Assembly: GCA_934613505.1 (NCBI GenBank)
Contig: CAKTTB010000017.1
Span: forward strand, 1 to 27,245
From: an uncultured Oscillospiraceae bacterium
GTDB lineage: Bacteria > Bacillota > Clostridia > Oscillospirales > Oscillospiraceae
Reading direction: 5' to 3'
DNA: 27,245 nt
Shown: piece after piece, positions 8,323-15,761 of the stretch
Layout: every line of letters begins with the position of its first letter
Position numbering within the stretch: position 1 is the first letter of the stretch
Translations under genes and position numbers: made by a program
The notes under the pieces: generated by a model
Database searches by the model: none
The model's input: the letters and a program-made list of their open reading frames with translations, nothing else
Told to the model about the DNA's origin: nothing

Positions 8323-9578
8323 TCGTTTGTCCTCCATTCATTCATGTCAATGGCTTCTCCGCCGCGCAGGCGGCTTTCCTCTGCGGCCAGCGCGATCAGG
8401 TGGCTTTCCACCGACGCGTCCGCGCTTGTTTTGCTCCCGCCGCCGCGATGCAGTGTCTGCAGGAAGTCTCGCATCATGGCGGCGTCACTGCCGCTGTGTC
8501 CGCCGGCTGGCGTGTGAACGTGCAGTGTTGTATGATTCCCGGACGCAAAATCGCTGATCTCCAGCGTAGACGATTCCATGTTGCCCCGAATTTGTCCGCA
8601 GCTGCCCATCACATTGATGATCCGCTCACAATGCTCTGTAAAGGCGCACATCGTCATGCTGACGCTGACGCCATTTTCATACAGCAGGTTCACGACCTGA
8701 TTGTCTACAACATTGTTATCACACTGATAGACGCACCGTCCATACGGGCCGCGCTGCAGTGCGTTCAGAACCGCTTCACGGGAAGGATCCAGGCTCACCA
8801 CAGAGACAAATCCATCGGAAACGGCCTTTGGATGCTCCAGATAGAAGCGCGGCGCATAATATGGGCAGCGATCCCGGTGCATACATCCATCCAGACAGTA
8901 TTCCGTCGCACCGTCCGGCTTGTGCGCGGCGTTGAAATGCGCGAGGGAGCCAAAGCTGCTGACCGCCGCACACGAGCTGCCGGCAAGCCATGTCAGGATG
9001 TCCGTGTCGTGGCAGCACTTTGCCAGGATCATCGGGCAGCTATCCTCACTGCGGCTCCAGTTCCCGCGCACAAAGCTGTGCGCCATGTGCCAGTAGCCGA
9101 CGCTTTCGATATGCTGGATGGAGACAAGCTGGCCGATCGCGCCGCTGTCGATCACCTCCTTGAGCTTCACGAAGAACGGAGAATAGCGCAGTACATGGCA
9201 GATGGACAGCACGCGCCCGGTCTGCCGCGCCTTTTCGCCCATTGCGATCAGCTCCGTGCGGTCATAGCTCATCGGCTTTTCGCAGAGCACATCGTAGCCC
9301 TTTTCCAATGCCTGTGTGACCGGTGCAAAGTGCATCCGATCCTGCGTGCAGACAAAGACACAGTCGGCAAACTGATCTTGTGCCAGCGCAGCTTCCCAGC
9401 TTGCAAAGCATTTGTCGGCTGCGATGTGATGCGCTTTCGCAAACGCTGCACGCCGATCCTCCCGCGGCTCTGCCACGCCGACGATTTTCAATTCATTCGG
9501 GAAATTCAGCGCGTAGCCGCCGTAGACATTCGCGCCGCGCTGACCGGCGCCCAGAATGATCGCGGTTATGGGTTTCAT
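8319..9578 (-). CDS. Gfo/Idh/MocA family NAD-dependent oxidoreductase
   Basis: A 419-residue protein with the N-terminal Rossmann motif ILGAGQRGANVYGG and the family EKP motif (E100-K101-P102). A second conserved segment, KCCHDTD (residues 187-193), resembles the catalytic Lys/Asp-His region of the family. Three cysteines (C228, C232, C238) with H234 form a cluster that could bind a metal; similar clusters occur in related Firmicutes proteins as far as I recall. The family includes sugar dehydrogenases, GH109 NAD-dependent alpha-N-acetylgalactosaminidases and enzymes of 3-keto-glycoside breakdown. The ATG overlaps the fucosidase stop (ATGA) and has AAGGAGG before it. Placement between a fucosidase and a propeller protein suggests a role in cleaving or oxidising the imported glycan, not housekeeping inositol metabolism. 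Confidence 0.85.
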   Translation of the reverse strand: MKPITAIILGAGQRGANVYGGYALNFPNELKIVGVAEPREDRRAAFAKAHHIAADKCFASWEAALAQDQFADCVFVCTQDRMHFAPVTQALEKGYDVLCEKPMSYDRTELIAMGEKARQTGRVLSICHVLRYSPFFVKLKEVIDSGAIGQLVSIQHIESVGYWHMAHSFVRGNWSRSEDSCPMILAKCCHDTDILTWLAGSSCAAVSSFGSLAHFNAAHKPDGATEYCLDGCMHRDRCPYYAPRFYLEHPKAVSDGFVSVVSLDPSREAVLNALQRGPYGRCVYQCDNNVVDNQVVNLLYENGVSVSMTMCAFTEHCERIINVMGSCGQIRGNMESSTLEISDFASGNHTTLHVHTPAGGHSGSDAAMMRDFLQTLHRGGGSKTSADASVESHLIALAAEESRLRGGEAIDMNEWRTNE

Positions 9579-10888
9579 TGCGGATCCTCCTTGTATTCGA
9601 TTGCAAGCACGGTATTGGTCGTGTCCGGCAGCAGATAGGTAAAATGCGGGATCGTACCGAGGGTCACAAACGCGAGATTTTCATAGGCATTCGTGATCCA
9701 GCTTTCGCCGCGCAGCACCTCGCTGCTGTCCGCCAGCCGCCGCACCGCGCCGACGCGCTTTGCGTCAAGCCCCGTCAGCGCCAGCGGCCCAATGGGGTTT
9801 TCCAGAATATGCGCATAGATGCGGTCATTCTTCTTTGTGTACCAGCCCCAGTCTGGCTTCGGTACGTCAGCGCTGCCGCAGCCGTAGATGCTCTCGCCGT
9901 TGACTGCCAGCCATGTGCCGATCTCATCCAGCAGCCGACAGCTTGCGTCATTAAACCGACCGTTCGCGTCAGGTCCGACGTTCAGGATCATGTTGCCGCC
10001 CTTGCTGACGCATTCGACCAGCTTGCGGATCAGCATGGACGCAGGCTTGTAGTCTGTATCATAGGGGTTGTAGCCCCAGTTGTTGTTCATCGTCGTACAC
10101 AGCTCCCACGGTACGCGCTCGCCGCGCACATTGCGGATACCCTCCGGCGGCAGGATCTGTTCGGGACTGACAAAGTCGCCGCTATAATATGCGGGCTGTT
10201 CGGTGACAAGACTGCCGAAGCCCTCGCCGCTTGTTTCCAGCCGATTGTCCATGATGACGTCCGGCTGATGGCGGCGCACCATCCGGATCAGATCTGTCGC
10301 CCGCCACGCCTCGCCGCGCAGCTCGTCATAGGCATAATCGAACCAGAGAATGTCGATCTTGCCGTAATTCGTGACCAGCTCCTCGATCTGTCCGTGCATA
10401 TAGGCAAGGTAGCGGTAAAAGTCGATCTTCTCATCCCGATAAGCAGGGTTGCCGCGCATGGGATGATTGCAGTCGCCATACTTTGGGAAATCCGGGTGAT
10501 GCCAGTCGATCAGGGAGTAGTACAGGCCCACGCGCAGCCCCTCGGCGCGCACCGCGTCCACAAATTCCCGCACGAGGTCGCGCTCACAGGGGGCGTTCGT
10601 GCTTTTGTAGTCCGTCAGCCTGGAATCAAACAGGCAAAAGCCGTCATGGTGCTTGGCGGTCAGCACGACATACTGCATCCCTGCCCGCTTTGCGCGCCGC
10701 GCCCAATCTCTTGGGTCATAGGCCTTTGCTGAAAACTCCTGCATATAGCGCTCGTACTGCTCGGCAGGGATCTTTGCCTCGCTCATGTACCACTCGCCGC
10801 GCCCGGGAATCGCGTAAAGGCCCCAATGAATGAACATACCGAAACGCGCTTCGGTGAACCACTGTGTCCGTGTTTCTCTTTCTGTCAT
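9575..10888 (-). CDS. Alpha-L-fucosidase, GH29
   Basis: A 437-residue cytoplasmic glycosidase that releases L-fucose from oligosaccharides. The GH29 hallmarks are RFGMFIHWGLYA near the N-terminus, VLTAKHHDGFCLFDS, and ILWFDYAYDE with the nucleophile at about D184. GGNMILNVGPDANG is a further family motif, followed by a C-terminal beta-sandwich. There is no signal peptide, so it acts after import. Its ribosome binding site (AAAGGATAG) lies at the end of the upstream permease gene and its stop overlaps the oxidoreductase start, so it is in the transport operon. Fucose released here would feed FucI. Whether it prefers alpha-1,2 or alpha-1,3/1,4 linkages cannot be read from the sequence. Confidence 0.95.
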   Translation of the reverse strand: MTERETRTQWFTEARFGMFIHWGLYAIPGRGEWYMSEAKIPAEQYERYMQEFSAKAYDPRDWARRAKRAGMQYVVLTAKHHDGFCLFDSRLTDYKSTNAPCERDLVREFVDAVRAEGLRVGLYYSLIDWHHPDFPKYGDCNHPMRGNPAYRDEKIDFYRYLAYMHGQIEELVTNYGKIDILWFDYAYDELRGEAWRATDLIRMVRRHQPDVIMDNRLETSGEGFGSLVTEQPAYYSGDFVSPEQILPPEGIRNVRGERVPWELCTTMNNNWGYNPYDTDYKPASMLIRKLVECVSKGGNMILNVGPDANGRFNDASCRLLDEIGTWLAVNGESIYGCGSADVPKPDWGWYTKKNDRIYAHILENPIGPLALTGLDAKRVGAVRRLADSSEVLRGESWITNAYENLAFVTLGTIPHFTYLLPDTTNTVLAIEYKEDPQ

Positions 10889-10891
10889 AGG

Positions 10892-11719
10892 CTATCCTTT
10901 CACGGCGCCTGCCGTCAGCGACTTGACAAACGTTTCAGACAGCAGGCAGAAGATGATGATGGTGGGCAGGACGATCAGGATGATCGCCGAAAACATTCCG
11001 TTCAGATTCTTGGAATACGCCGTCGTAAACTGACCGAGCAGCGCGGGAAGCGTCATGTGCTCCTTGGATTTGAGCAGGATGGATGCAAAATAATACTCAT
11101 TCCAGTTATTCAAAAACGCCATGATCGCGGCTGTGGCAAGGCCCGGCTTCGCGATCGGCACAATGATCCTGAAATAGGTGCTGATATAGCCGCAGCCGTC
11201 CATCATGGCCGCCTCCTCCATTTCCTTTGGAATGGAGAGAAAGTAGCTGCGGAGGATGAAAAACGTGACCGCGATGCCGAGACTGGCGTAGACAAAGATC
11301 ACACCGGTCAGCGTATCCTTGAGTCCGAGGTCGGAGAGCAGCCGGTAGATCGGGAAGCTGATGGAAATTGACGGGATGAACAGCGTTGATGCGAACATCA
11401 GCGTCACAAAACTTTTTCCCTTAAAGGAGATCCGTGCAGACACATACGCCGCAAGAGAAACGGCAAAGACGCTGATCACGGTCGATATGACGGTCACGAT
11501 AAGGCTGTTGAGAAAATACTGACCGATATTGAGCTTTGTAAAGATGGTGATGTATCCGTCAAACACCCATTTTTCTGGAAGGCCCAGACCGCCTGGCGTC
11601 TGCTTGAAGGAGTTGAGAAGTACCCACAGGATCGGATACAGGGAAATGACCAGCACGAACGCCATCAGCAGATACCGAAGCACTTTTACAGGAATTGAGG
11701 AACCGTTGCTTTGTTTCAT
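10892..11719 (-). CDS. Carbohydrate ABC transporter permease, MalG type
   Basis: A 275-residue inner-membrane permease of the CUT1 (oligosaccharide) family. Six hydrophobic segments can be drawn, beginning with VLRYLLMAFVLVISLYPILW. The cytoplasmic EAA loop that docks the ATPase is EEAAMMDGCGYISTYFRI ending in VPIAKPG. The gene follows the MalF-type permease with a 14-base gap and precedes the GH29 gene. No ATPase gene is present in the window, as is usual for Gram-positive CUT1 systems that share one MsmX/MsiK-type ATPase. The imported substrate is inferred from the neighbours to be a fucosylated oligosaccharide. Confidence 0.95.
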   Translation of the reverse strand: MKQSNGSSIPVKVLRYLLMAFVLVISLYPILWVLLNSFKQTPGGLGLPEKWVFDGYITIFTKLNIGQYFLNSLIVTVISTVISVFAVSLAAYVSARISFKGKSFVTLMFASTLFIPSISISFPIYRLLSDLGLKDTLTGVIFVYASLGIAVTFFILRSYFLSIPKEMEEAAMMDGCGYISTYFRIIVPIAKPGLATAAIMAFLNNWNEYYFASILLKSKEHMTLPALLGQFTTAYSKNLNGMFSAIILIVLPTIIIFCLLSETFVKSLTAGAVKG

Positions 11720-11733
11720 TGTTTGATACCCCC

Positions 11734-12669
11734 CTAGTCCGATGTATCCGAGCGGAATGCACGGTTGATCAGGCAGACGAGCACGATCCCGAGAATGAAC
11801 TGGATCACGCCTGCGGTGTTTCCGCGTGCAAAGTTCAGCTTCGTGCTTCCAAGCGAGGTTTTGTAGATATAGTAGCTCAGCGAATACGTGGCGTTATCCG
11901 GGCCGCCGGACGTGATGAGCGCGATCTCGTTGTAAAGAAGCAGACCGTAGTTTGCCGCCATAACGGAGATGGTGCCGATCATCGGCCGCAGCAGCGGAAG
12001 CGTGATATACCAGTCAATCTGCCGGTCGGACGCGCCTGCGATGCGGGCCGCTTCATAAACAGCAGGATCAATGGAAAAAATCTGTGTCAAAAGCAGCAGG
12101 CAGTTGGAGCCGCCGAACAGGATAAAAGTAAAGGTAACGCCCCAGAACGCATATTTGGAGTTAGACAGAACGCTCACATCCGACCCGGGCCAGATCAGAT
12201 TGCACAGCTCTGTGACGATGCCGCGCGCTGGACTGTACAGGTTCAGAAAGATCAGACCGATCGCTGCGGTCGAGATGATGTTTGGGATCAGGAACATATT
12301 GCGGGTGAATTTCCAGCCGCGCATTTTTTTCGACAGAGTCAGCGCGACCAGAATGGTAAACGGCACCTGGATCAGCAGCGTCAGCGCGACCCACTTGAGC
12401 GAGTTGACCAGCGCCATTTTGAAGTTTGCGTCGTAGCGGAACAGCTTGATATAATTATCAAACAGGTTTGACCATCCCAAAAACTCCGGCGCGGTGAAAT
12501 TCTCATAGTTCCATTTGCAGAACGAGGTCAGAAAAATCGTGATCAGCGGATATGCATAGACGATCAGAAACAGGATCGTACAAGGGGTAAGGAAGGCCAG
12601 AATAAACCCTCGTTTCCGATATTTTCCCATTGCACGAGCAGCCGTTTTCTCTGCTGTTCCAGCCTTCAT
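11734..12669 (-). CDS. Carbohydrate ABC transporter permease, MalF/UgpA type
   Basis: A 311-residue membrane protein pairing with the MalG-type permease. The first membrane segment is FILAFLTPCTILFLIVYAYP, typical of UgpA/LacF proteins, and the EAA loop reads YEAARIAGASDRQIDWY followed by ITLPLLRP. The ribosome binding site is AAAGGA nine bases before the ATG. A stable hairpin (12700-12720) separates it from the solute-binding protein gene, as often seen where the binding protein must be made in excess. It acts in the cytoplasmic membrane as half of the translocation pore. Confidence 0.95.
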   Translation of the reverse strand: MKAGTAEKTAARAMGKYRKRGFILAFLTPCTILFLIVYAYPLITIFLTSFCKWNYENFTAPEFLGWSNLFDNYIKLFRYDANFKMALVNSLKWVALTLLIQVPFTILVALTLSKKMRGWKFTRNMFLIPNIISTAAIGLIFLNLYSPARGIVTELCNLIWPGSDVSVLSNSKYAFWGVTFTFILFGGSNCLLLLTQIFSIDPAVYEAARIAGASDRQIDWYITLPLLRPMIGTISVMAANYGLLLYNEIALITSGGPDNATYSLSYYIYKTSLGSTKLNFARGNTAGVIQFILGIVLVCLINRAFRSDTSD

Positions 12670-12699
12670 AATGTGTCATCCTTTCTTTGCGGTATAGCA

Positions 12700-12720
12700 A
12701 AGGGGGCTTTACGCCCCCTT
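12700..12720 (-). other. Intercistronic hairpin between binding protein and permease genes
   Basis: A perfect 8-bp GC-rich stem (AAGGGGGC / GCCCCCTT, 5-base loop) is followed on the minus strand by only a short TTTGC. It is therefore a weak terminator or an RNA-stabilising 3' structure. It lies in the 69-base gap after the solute-binding protein gene, the classic place for a hairpin that raises binding-protein mRNA over permease mRNA. Confidence 0.65.
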
Positions 12721-12738
12721 CGTCACCATGGATCGTGA

Positions 12739-14142
12739 TCAGTTTGCCGCAATCACAGCATCAAGATCCTTGACGACATCGTCAACCGTCTTGCTGCCGT
12801 CCTTCAAGCCGGCGTATTTGGACTGGATCTCGCCCTCAAAGTCACCGAACTCATTGCCAAGTCCGAGCGCCTGATAGTCTGCCGCCATGCAGAGCTGGCA
12901 GGCGGAAACCAGAAGCTTCGCCTCGGGTGCGTCAACGCTGTCCATCAGCGTGGTATAATCCACGTTGGTGTTCGGCGCCATGCCGATGCCGAACGCGATG
13001 ATCTTGTTGGCGATCTCCTCGCTCGTCATATACTTGATGAACTCGATGCAGGCTGCGGTCTGTGCGTCGGTCAGGCTGTTCGATACCACAAAGCCCGTGC
13101 CGCCGGACATCAGGGAAGCGCGCTTGCCGGATTCGTTCGTCGGGAAGTTGGCAGGCTTGATGTTCTCCGCGCCCGCCGCACAGTCTACGCTTCCGCCGGC
13201 ATCCCAGACGCCGTTGAAGAGCATAGCGGTCTTGCCGTCAAAGAAGTCATTGCGGTACTGCTCGTCGTCGTCACCGCCGGGGCCAAAGTTCGCGGAGTCG
13301 ATCTTCTGCAGAACCTTCTCCTGCATGAACGTCATGACCTCACGGAACGCGGGATCGTCAAACGATGCGACCTCTGCGCCCTGCGCATAGAATGCGCGGG
13401 TCGCTTCGTCCGCCTGGAAACGGCCAGCCGTCAGAATGTTGGTGGGCCAGCCTGCGTTCAGGCCGAACGGGGTAATACCTGCGTCAACAAGCTTGTCGAC
13501 TGCTTCCTCAAAGTCCGCCCATGTGCTCCAGTCGGCGGGGACCTTCGCGCCAGCCTGCGCGAACAGCGCTTCGTTGTACCAGAAGCCAACTGCTTCGATC
13601 TGCTCACGAACGGAATAGATTTTCTCATCCGCAGTCAGATTCTGATCGTAGCAGACGCCTGCGCCTGCCTTGAAGCCTGCATCCTCATCCAGATACGGCT
13701 TCAGGTCAAGGATCAGACCGGCCGCGCTTGCGACGGGAACGATGTTCCAGCCGCCAAAGTCGGCGATGTCATAGAACTTGCCGCCGCTGATGTCGTTGAG
13801 CGCCGTGTTGTAGATGCCCTCCGCGCCGGATTCATCGGGGATCGCGACAAAGGTGAACGCATCCTTGTGCATATCCGCAAAATCCTGATAGATCTGACGC
13901 ATCTGCGCCGCTGCGGGCCATTCGGACTCGTCATGGTAGTAGCCGTGAACGAAGGTGATCGTAGGCTTCTCCGCGTCCATCGGCATCTCATCCGTCTTTT
14001 CTCCCATGTTTTCCTTCGCCGTTTCGCCGTTGGCGGCGGGCTGCTCGTCTTTTTTCATGGTGTCATTGGTCTGCTTCGCGCAGCCTGCAAACAGGCTGAT
14101 AACCAGAAGCGATGCCAGTAACAATGCAAGGATCTTCTTCAT
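12739..14142 (-). CDS. Carbohydrate-binding lipoprotein of ABC transporter (SBP 1)
   Basis: A 467-residue extracellular solute-binding protein, family 1. The N-terminus has a lipoprotein signal peptide ending in the lipobox LFAGC, so it is anchored to the outer face of the membrane. A low-complexity linker rich in Glu, Lys and Asn follows, then the bilobed binding domain with family motifs EAVGFWYNEALFAQAG, FFDGKTAMLFNGVW and ACIEFIKYMTSEE. It is the first gene of the transport operon, has a GGAGGG ribosome binding site, and is preceded by a YesN-type operator and promoter. It is expected to bind the oligosaccharide released by the GH98 enzyme (inference). It is distantly paralogous to SBP 2 at 14375-15673. 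Confidence 0.95.
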   Translation of the reverse strand: MKKILALLLASLLVISLFAGCAKQTNDTMKKDEQPAANGETAKENMGEKTDEMPMDAEKPTITFVHGYYHDESEWPAAAQMRQIYQDFADMHKDAFTFVAIPDESGAEGIYNTALNDISGGKFYDIADFGGWNIVPVASAAGLILDLKPYLDEDAGFKAGAGVCYDQNLTADEKIYSVREQIEAVGFWYNEALFAQAGAKVPADWSTWADFEEAVDKLVDAGITPFGLNAGWPTNILTAGRFQADEATRAFYAQGAEVASFDDPAFREVMTFMQEKVLQKIDSANFGPGGDDDEQYRNDFFDGKTAMLFNGVWDAGGSVDCAAGAENIKPANFPTNESGKRASLMSGGTGFVVSNSLTDAQTAACIEFIKYMTSEEIANKIIAFGIGMAPNTNVDYTTLMDSVDAPEAKLLVSACQLCMAADYQALGLGNEFGDFEGEIQSKYAGLKDGSKTVDDVVKDLDAVIAAN

Positions 14143-14165
14143 AATACCCTCCGTAATTTTTATTT

Positions 14166-14192
14166 GTCAGGCCTGTCTTTTGCAGGTCTGAC
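14166..14192 (-). other. Hairpin in the 5' leader of the ABC operon
   Basis: On the minus strand GTCAGACCTG and CAGGCCTGAC form a 10-bp stem with one A-C mismatch and a loop of seven bases. It starts a few bases after the predicted transcription start and ends about 23 bases before the binding-protein ATG, leaving the GGAGGG site free. A role in stabilising the 5' end of the mRNA is likely; no riboswitch fold is recognised. Confidence 0.45.
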
Positions 14193-14202
14193 CGGTAAGT
14201 TC

Positions 14203-14267
14203 AGTCTAGCTGCGAAAAAAGAAAAACGCCATAAAACATTTTGCCGAAAGGTTGTGCTTTTTTGACC
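14203..14267 (-). promoter_or_regulatory. Operator and promoter of the ABC operon (predicted YesN regulon)
   Basis: On the minus strand the motif GGTCAAAAAAGCACAA (14267-14252) is followed by a second half-site CGGCAAAA (14246-14239), 21 bases in register from the first. A -10 box TAGACT (14208-14203) lies 38 bases past the start of the second half-site. The same motif, spacing and -10 position occur before the GH98 gene (19164-19228). No good -35 box is present, as expected for an activator-dependent promoter. The response regulator at 17509 is the likely activator (inference). Confidence 0.7.
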
Positions 14268-14274
14268 TCGGGCG

Positions 14275-14322
14275 AAAAAAGAATCCGCCGCCGGATTGTG
14301 CAATTTCAACAATCCGGCGGCG
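14275..14322 (-). terminator. Terminator of the SBP 2 gene
   Basis: A perfect 14-bp stem (arms 14286-14299 and 14309-14322, 9-base loop) lies 52 bases after the stop of SBP 2. On the minus strand it is followed, after GGATTC or so, by a run of six Ts. It insulates SBP 2 from the ABC operon, whose operator begins 7 bases further on. Confidence 0.8.
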
Positions 14323-14374
14323 TTTTGCGCTGCAATAGATGTAATATTTTGATTCAGTTGCGATATTTTTACCG

Positions 14375-15673
14375 TTATTCGCGTTCCTGCTCCAAATCTG
14401 CTATGATGGAAACAACAGACCGCTGCACATCCTTTCCCCGCAGCAGCTCTTCCAGCTGCTGCTCCAGCTGGGCACTGGTTTTGGCGGGCAGGACGGAATA
14501 AAGCGTCAGGATCTGCAGGTCTGCCTGCTTGCAGACCTGCACGGCATCTGCCAGAACCGGCACCTGCTCGTGGATCCATGTATCCGAGATATTGGGATTG
14601 CTCGGCGCCTGATGCGTTTTTGTGACGATCTGCTCCTGCACGTCTTTACTGAGCATATATTTCAGGAATCGAACGCAGGCGTCGATCTGTCTTTCTGAGC
14701 CGTCGTTGCTGATAACATAGCCGGTCGCAGGATTGGCGTATGCGATCGTTTCTCCCGAAAAACCGGGAAACGCGGCATAGCGGATCTCCTGCTTTGTCGT
14801 CGTTTCCGCAAGCTCTGTATTCGCCCAGACGCCGTCAATATAGATCGCGCTCTTGCCGTCAAAGAAATTCCGGCGGACGTCCGGCGCTGTGCCGCGCTGC
14901 GTGTCATAGGCCAGCGCACGCATAAGCTCGGACACCGCAAGCTCTGCATCCTCCCGGCGGCACACAGGCGTCTGCTTTTGCATAAAGGACAGCGCATCCT
15001 CGGATGCAGCTGCCAGTCTCGCGCCAAGGAAGAAGCCCATCTGGCTGACCTGAAGCTGAAGCGGCACGGCGCCGGTCTGCGGCGAGATCTCCGCCAGCGC
15101 ATCGCAGGCCGCCCAGAACTCCTCCCAGGTCTGCGGAAGCACGACCGTGCCCGCCGGTGTCCCGGTATCCGTGATCCCCGCCTGCTGGAACAAAGACGCA
15201 TTATACCAGTAGCCGATATACTCCACTGCATCCGGGAGCGTATAGACCGCGCCGTCCGACTCCTGCAGCGCCTGCAGGATCTGCGGACTGACGTCCGAGG
15301 CGAACGTCGCGTCTTCCTGCAAATATGGCGTCAGATCCAGCGCCACGCCCTTCTTTGTGGCATTTGAAACATACTGCACATTTCCGTTTGTGCTGATGAT
15401 ATTCGGTGTTTTATCGACCGCAAGCATATCCGCGGCCTTTTCCATGACGATCCCAAGATCCGGCGAGGTATCATAGACAATGTGAATGTCCGGGTTTTCT
15501 GCCTCGAACTCGGCAAACAGCTCGCGCATACCGACATGGTCGGCCCCGCTTCCGCCCCAACCGTGCATGAAGCTGATGGACACCGGCTCCGTCTCCGCTG
15601 CCGCGGAGCAGGCCGTCAGGAAAACGCACAGAAGCACGAGCAGCCCGCACAGCTGCCTTTTTTTCATAACCAC
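14375..15673 (-). CDS. Second carbohydrate-binding lipoprotein (SBP 2), next to the two-component system
   Basis: A 432-residue family-1 solute-binding protein with a lipoprotein signal peptide ending in the lipobox LTAC at about residues 19-22. Motifs ISFMHGWGG, EYIGYWYNASLFQQAG, FFDGKSAIYIDGVW and ACVRFLKYMLSKD parallel those of SBP 1, so the two are paralogues. No permease genes accompany it. It is transcribed away from the histidine kinase gene. It could be an alternative binding protein for the 11-12 kb permeases, or present ligand to the kinase (inference). The GTG at 15673 is chosen because AGGAG lies seven bases upstream; the ATG at 15667 is possible. It ends before a strong terminator. 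Confidence 0.9.
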   Translation of the reverse strand: MVMKKRQLCGLLVLLCVFLTACSAAAETEPVSISFMHGWGGSGADHVGMRELFAEFEAENPDIHIVYDTSPDLGIVMEKAADMLAVDKTPNIISTNGNVQYVSNATKKGVALDLTPYLQEDATFASDVSPQILQALQESDGAVYTLPDAVEYIGYWYNASLFQQAGITDTGTPAGTVVLPQTWEEFWAACDALAEISPQTGAVPLQLQVSQMGFFLGARLAAASEDALSFMQKQTPVCRREDAELAVSELMRALAYDTQRGTAPDVRRNFFDGKSAIYIDGVWANTELAETTTKQEIRYAAFPGFSGETIAYANPATGYVISNDGSERQIDACVRFLKYMLSKDVQEQIVTKTHQAPSNPNISDTWIHEQVPVLADAVQVCKQADLQILTLYSVLPAKTSAQLEQQLEELLRGKDVQRSVVSIIADLEQERE

Positions 15674-15706
15674 ACTTCATCTCCTGTTCAGCTTTTCTTT
15701 CTTTTA

Positions 15707-15740
15707 TGCTATCATAACAGGAAGAACGGCAAAAAAGCAA
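15707..15740. promoter_or_regulatory. Overlapping divergent promoters of SBP 2 and the histidine kinase
   Basis: On the minus strand TTGCTT (15740-15735), an 18-base spacer and TATGAT (15716-15711) form a good promoter for SBP 2. On the plus strand TGCTATCAT (15707-15715) is an extended -10 box for the kinase gene, with no clear -35. The two -10 boxes share five bases, so polymerase can probably occupy only one at a time. Confidence 0.5.
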
Positions 15741-15761
15741 GAGAAAGGCAAGGATATTTTT

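Noticed and set aside
10892..14142. Search for an ATPase gene for the ABC transporter
   Set aside because: No Walker A/B containing protein is encoded anywhere in the window; CUT1 systems in Gram-positives usually share an ATPase encoded elsewhere.
15727..15751. Third copy of the YesN operator
   Set aside because: Only 12 of 16 bases match, the second half-site spacing is 19 instead of 21, and it overlaps a ribosome binding site; kept only as a weak possibility in the findings.
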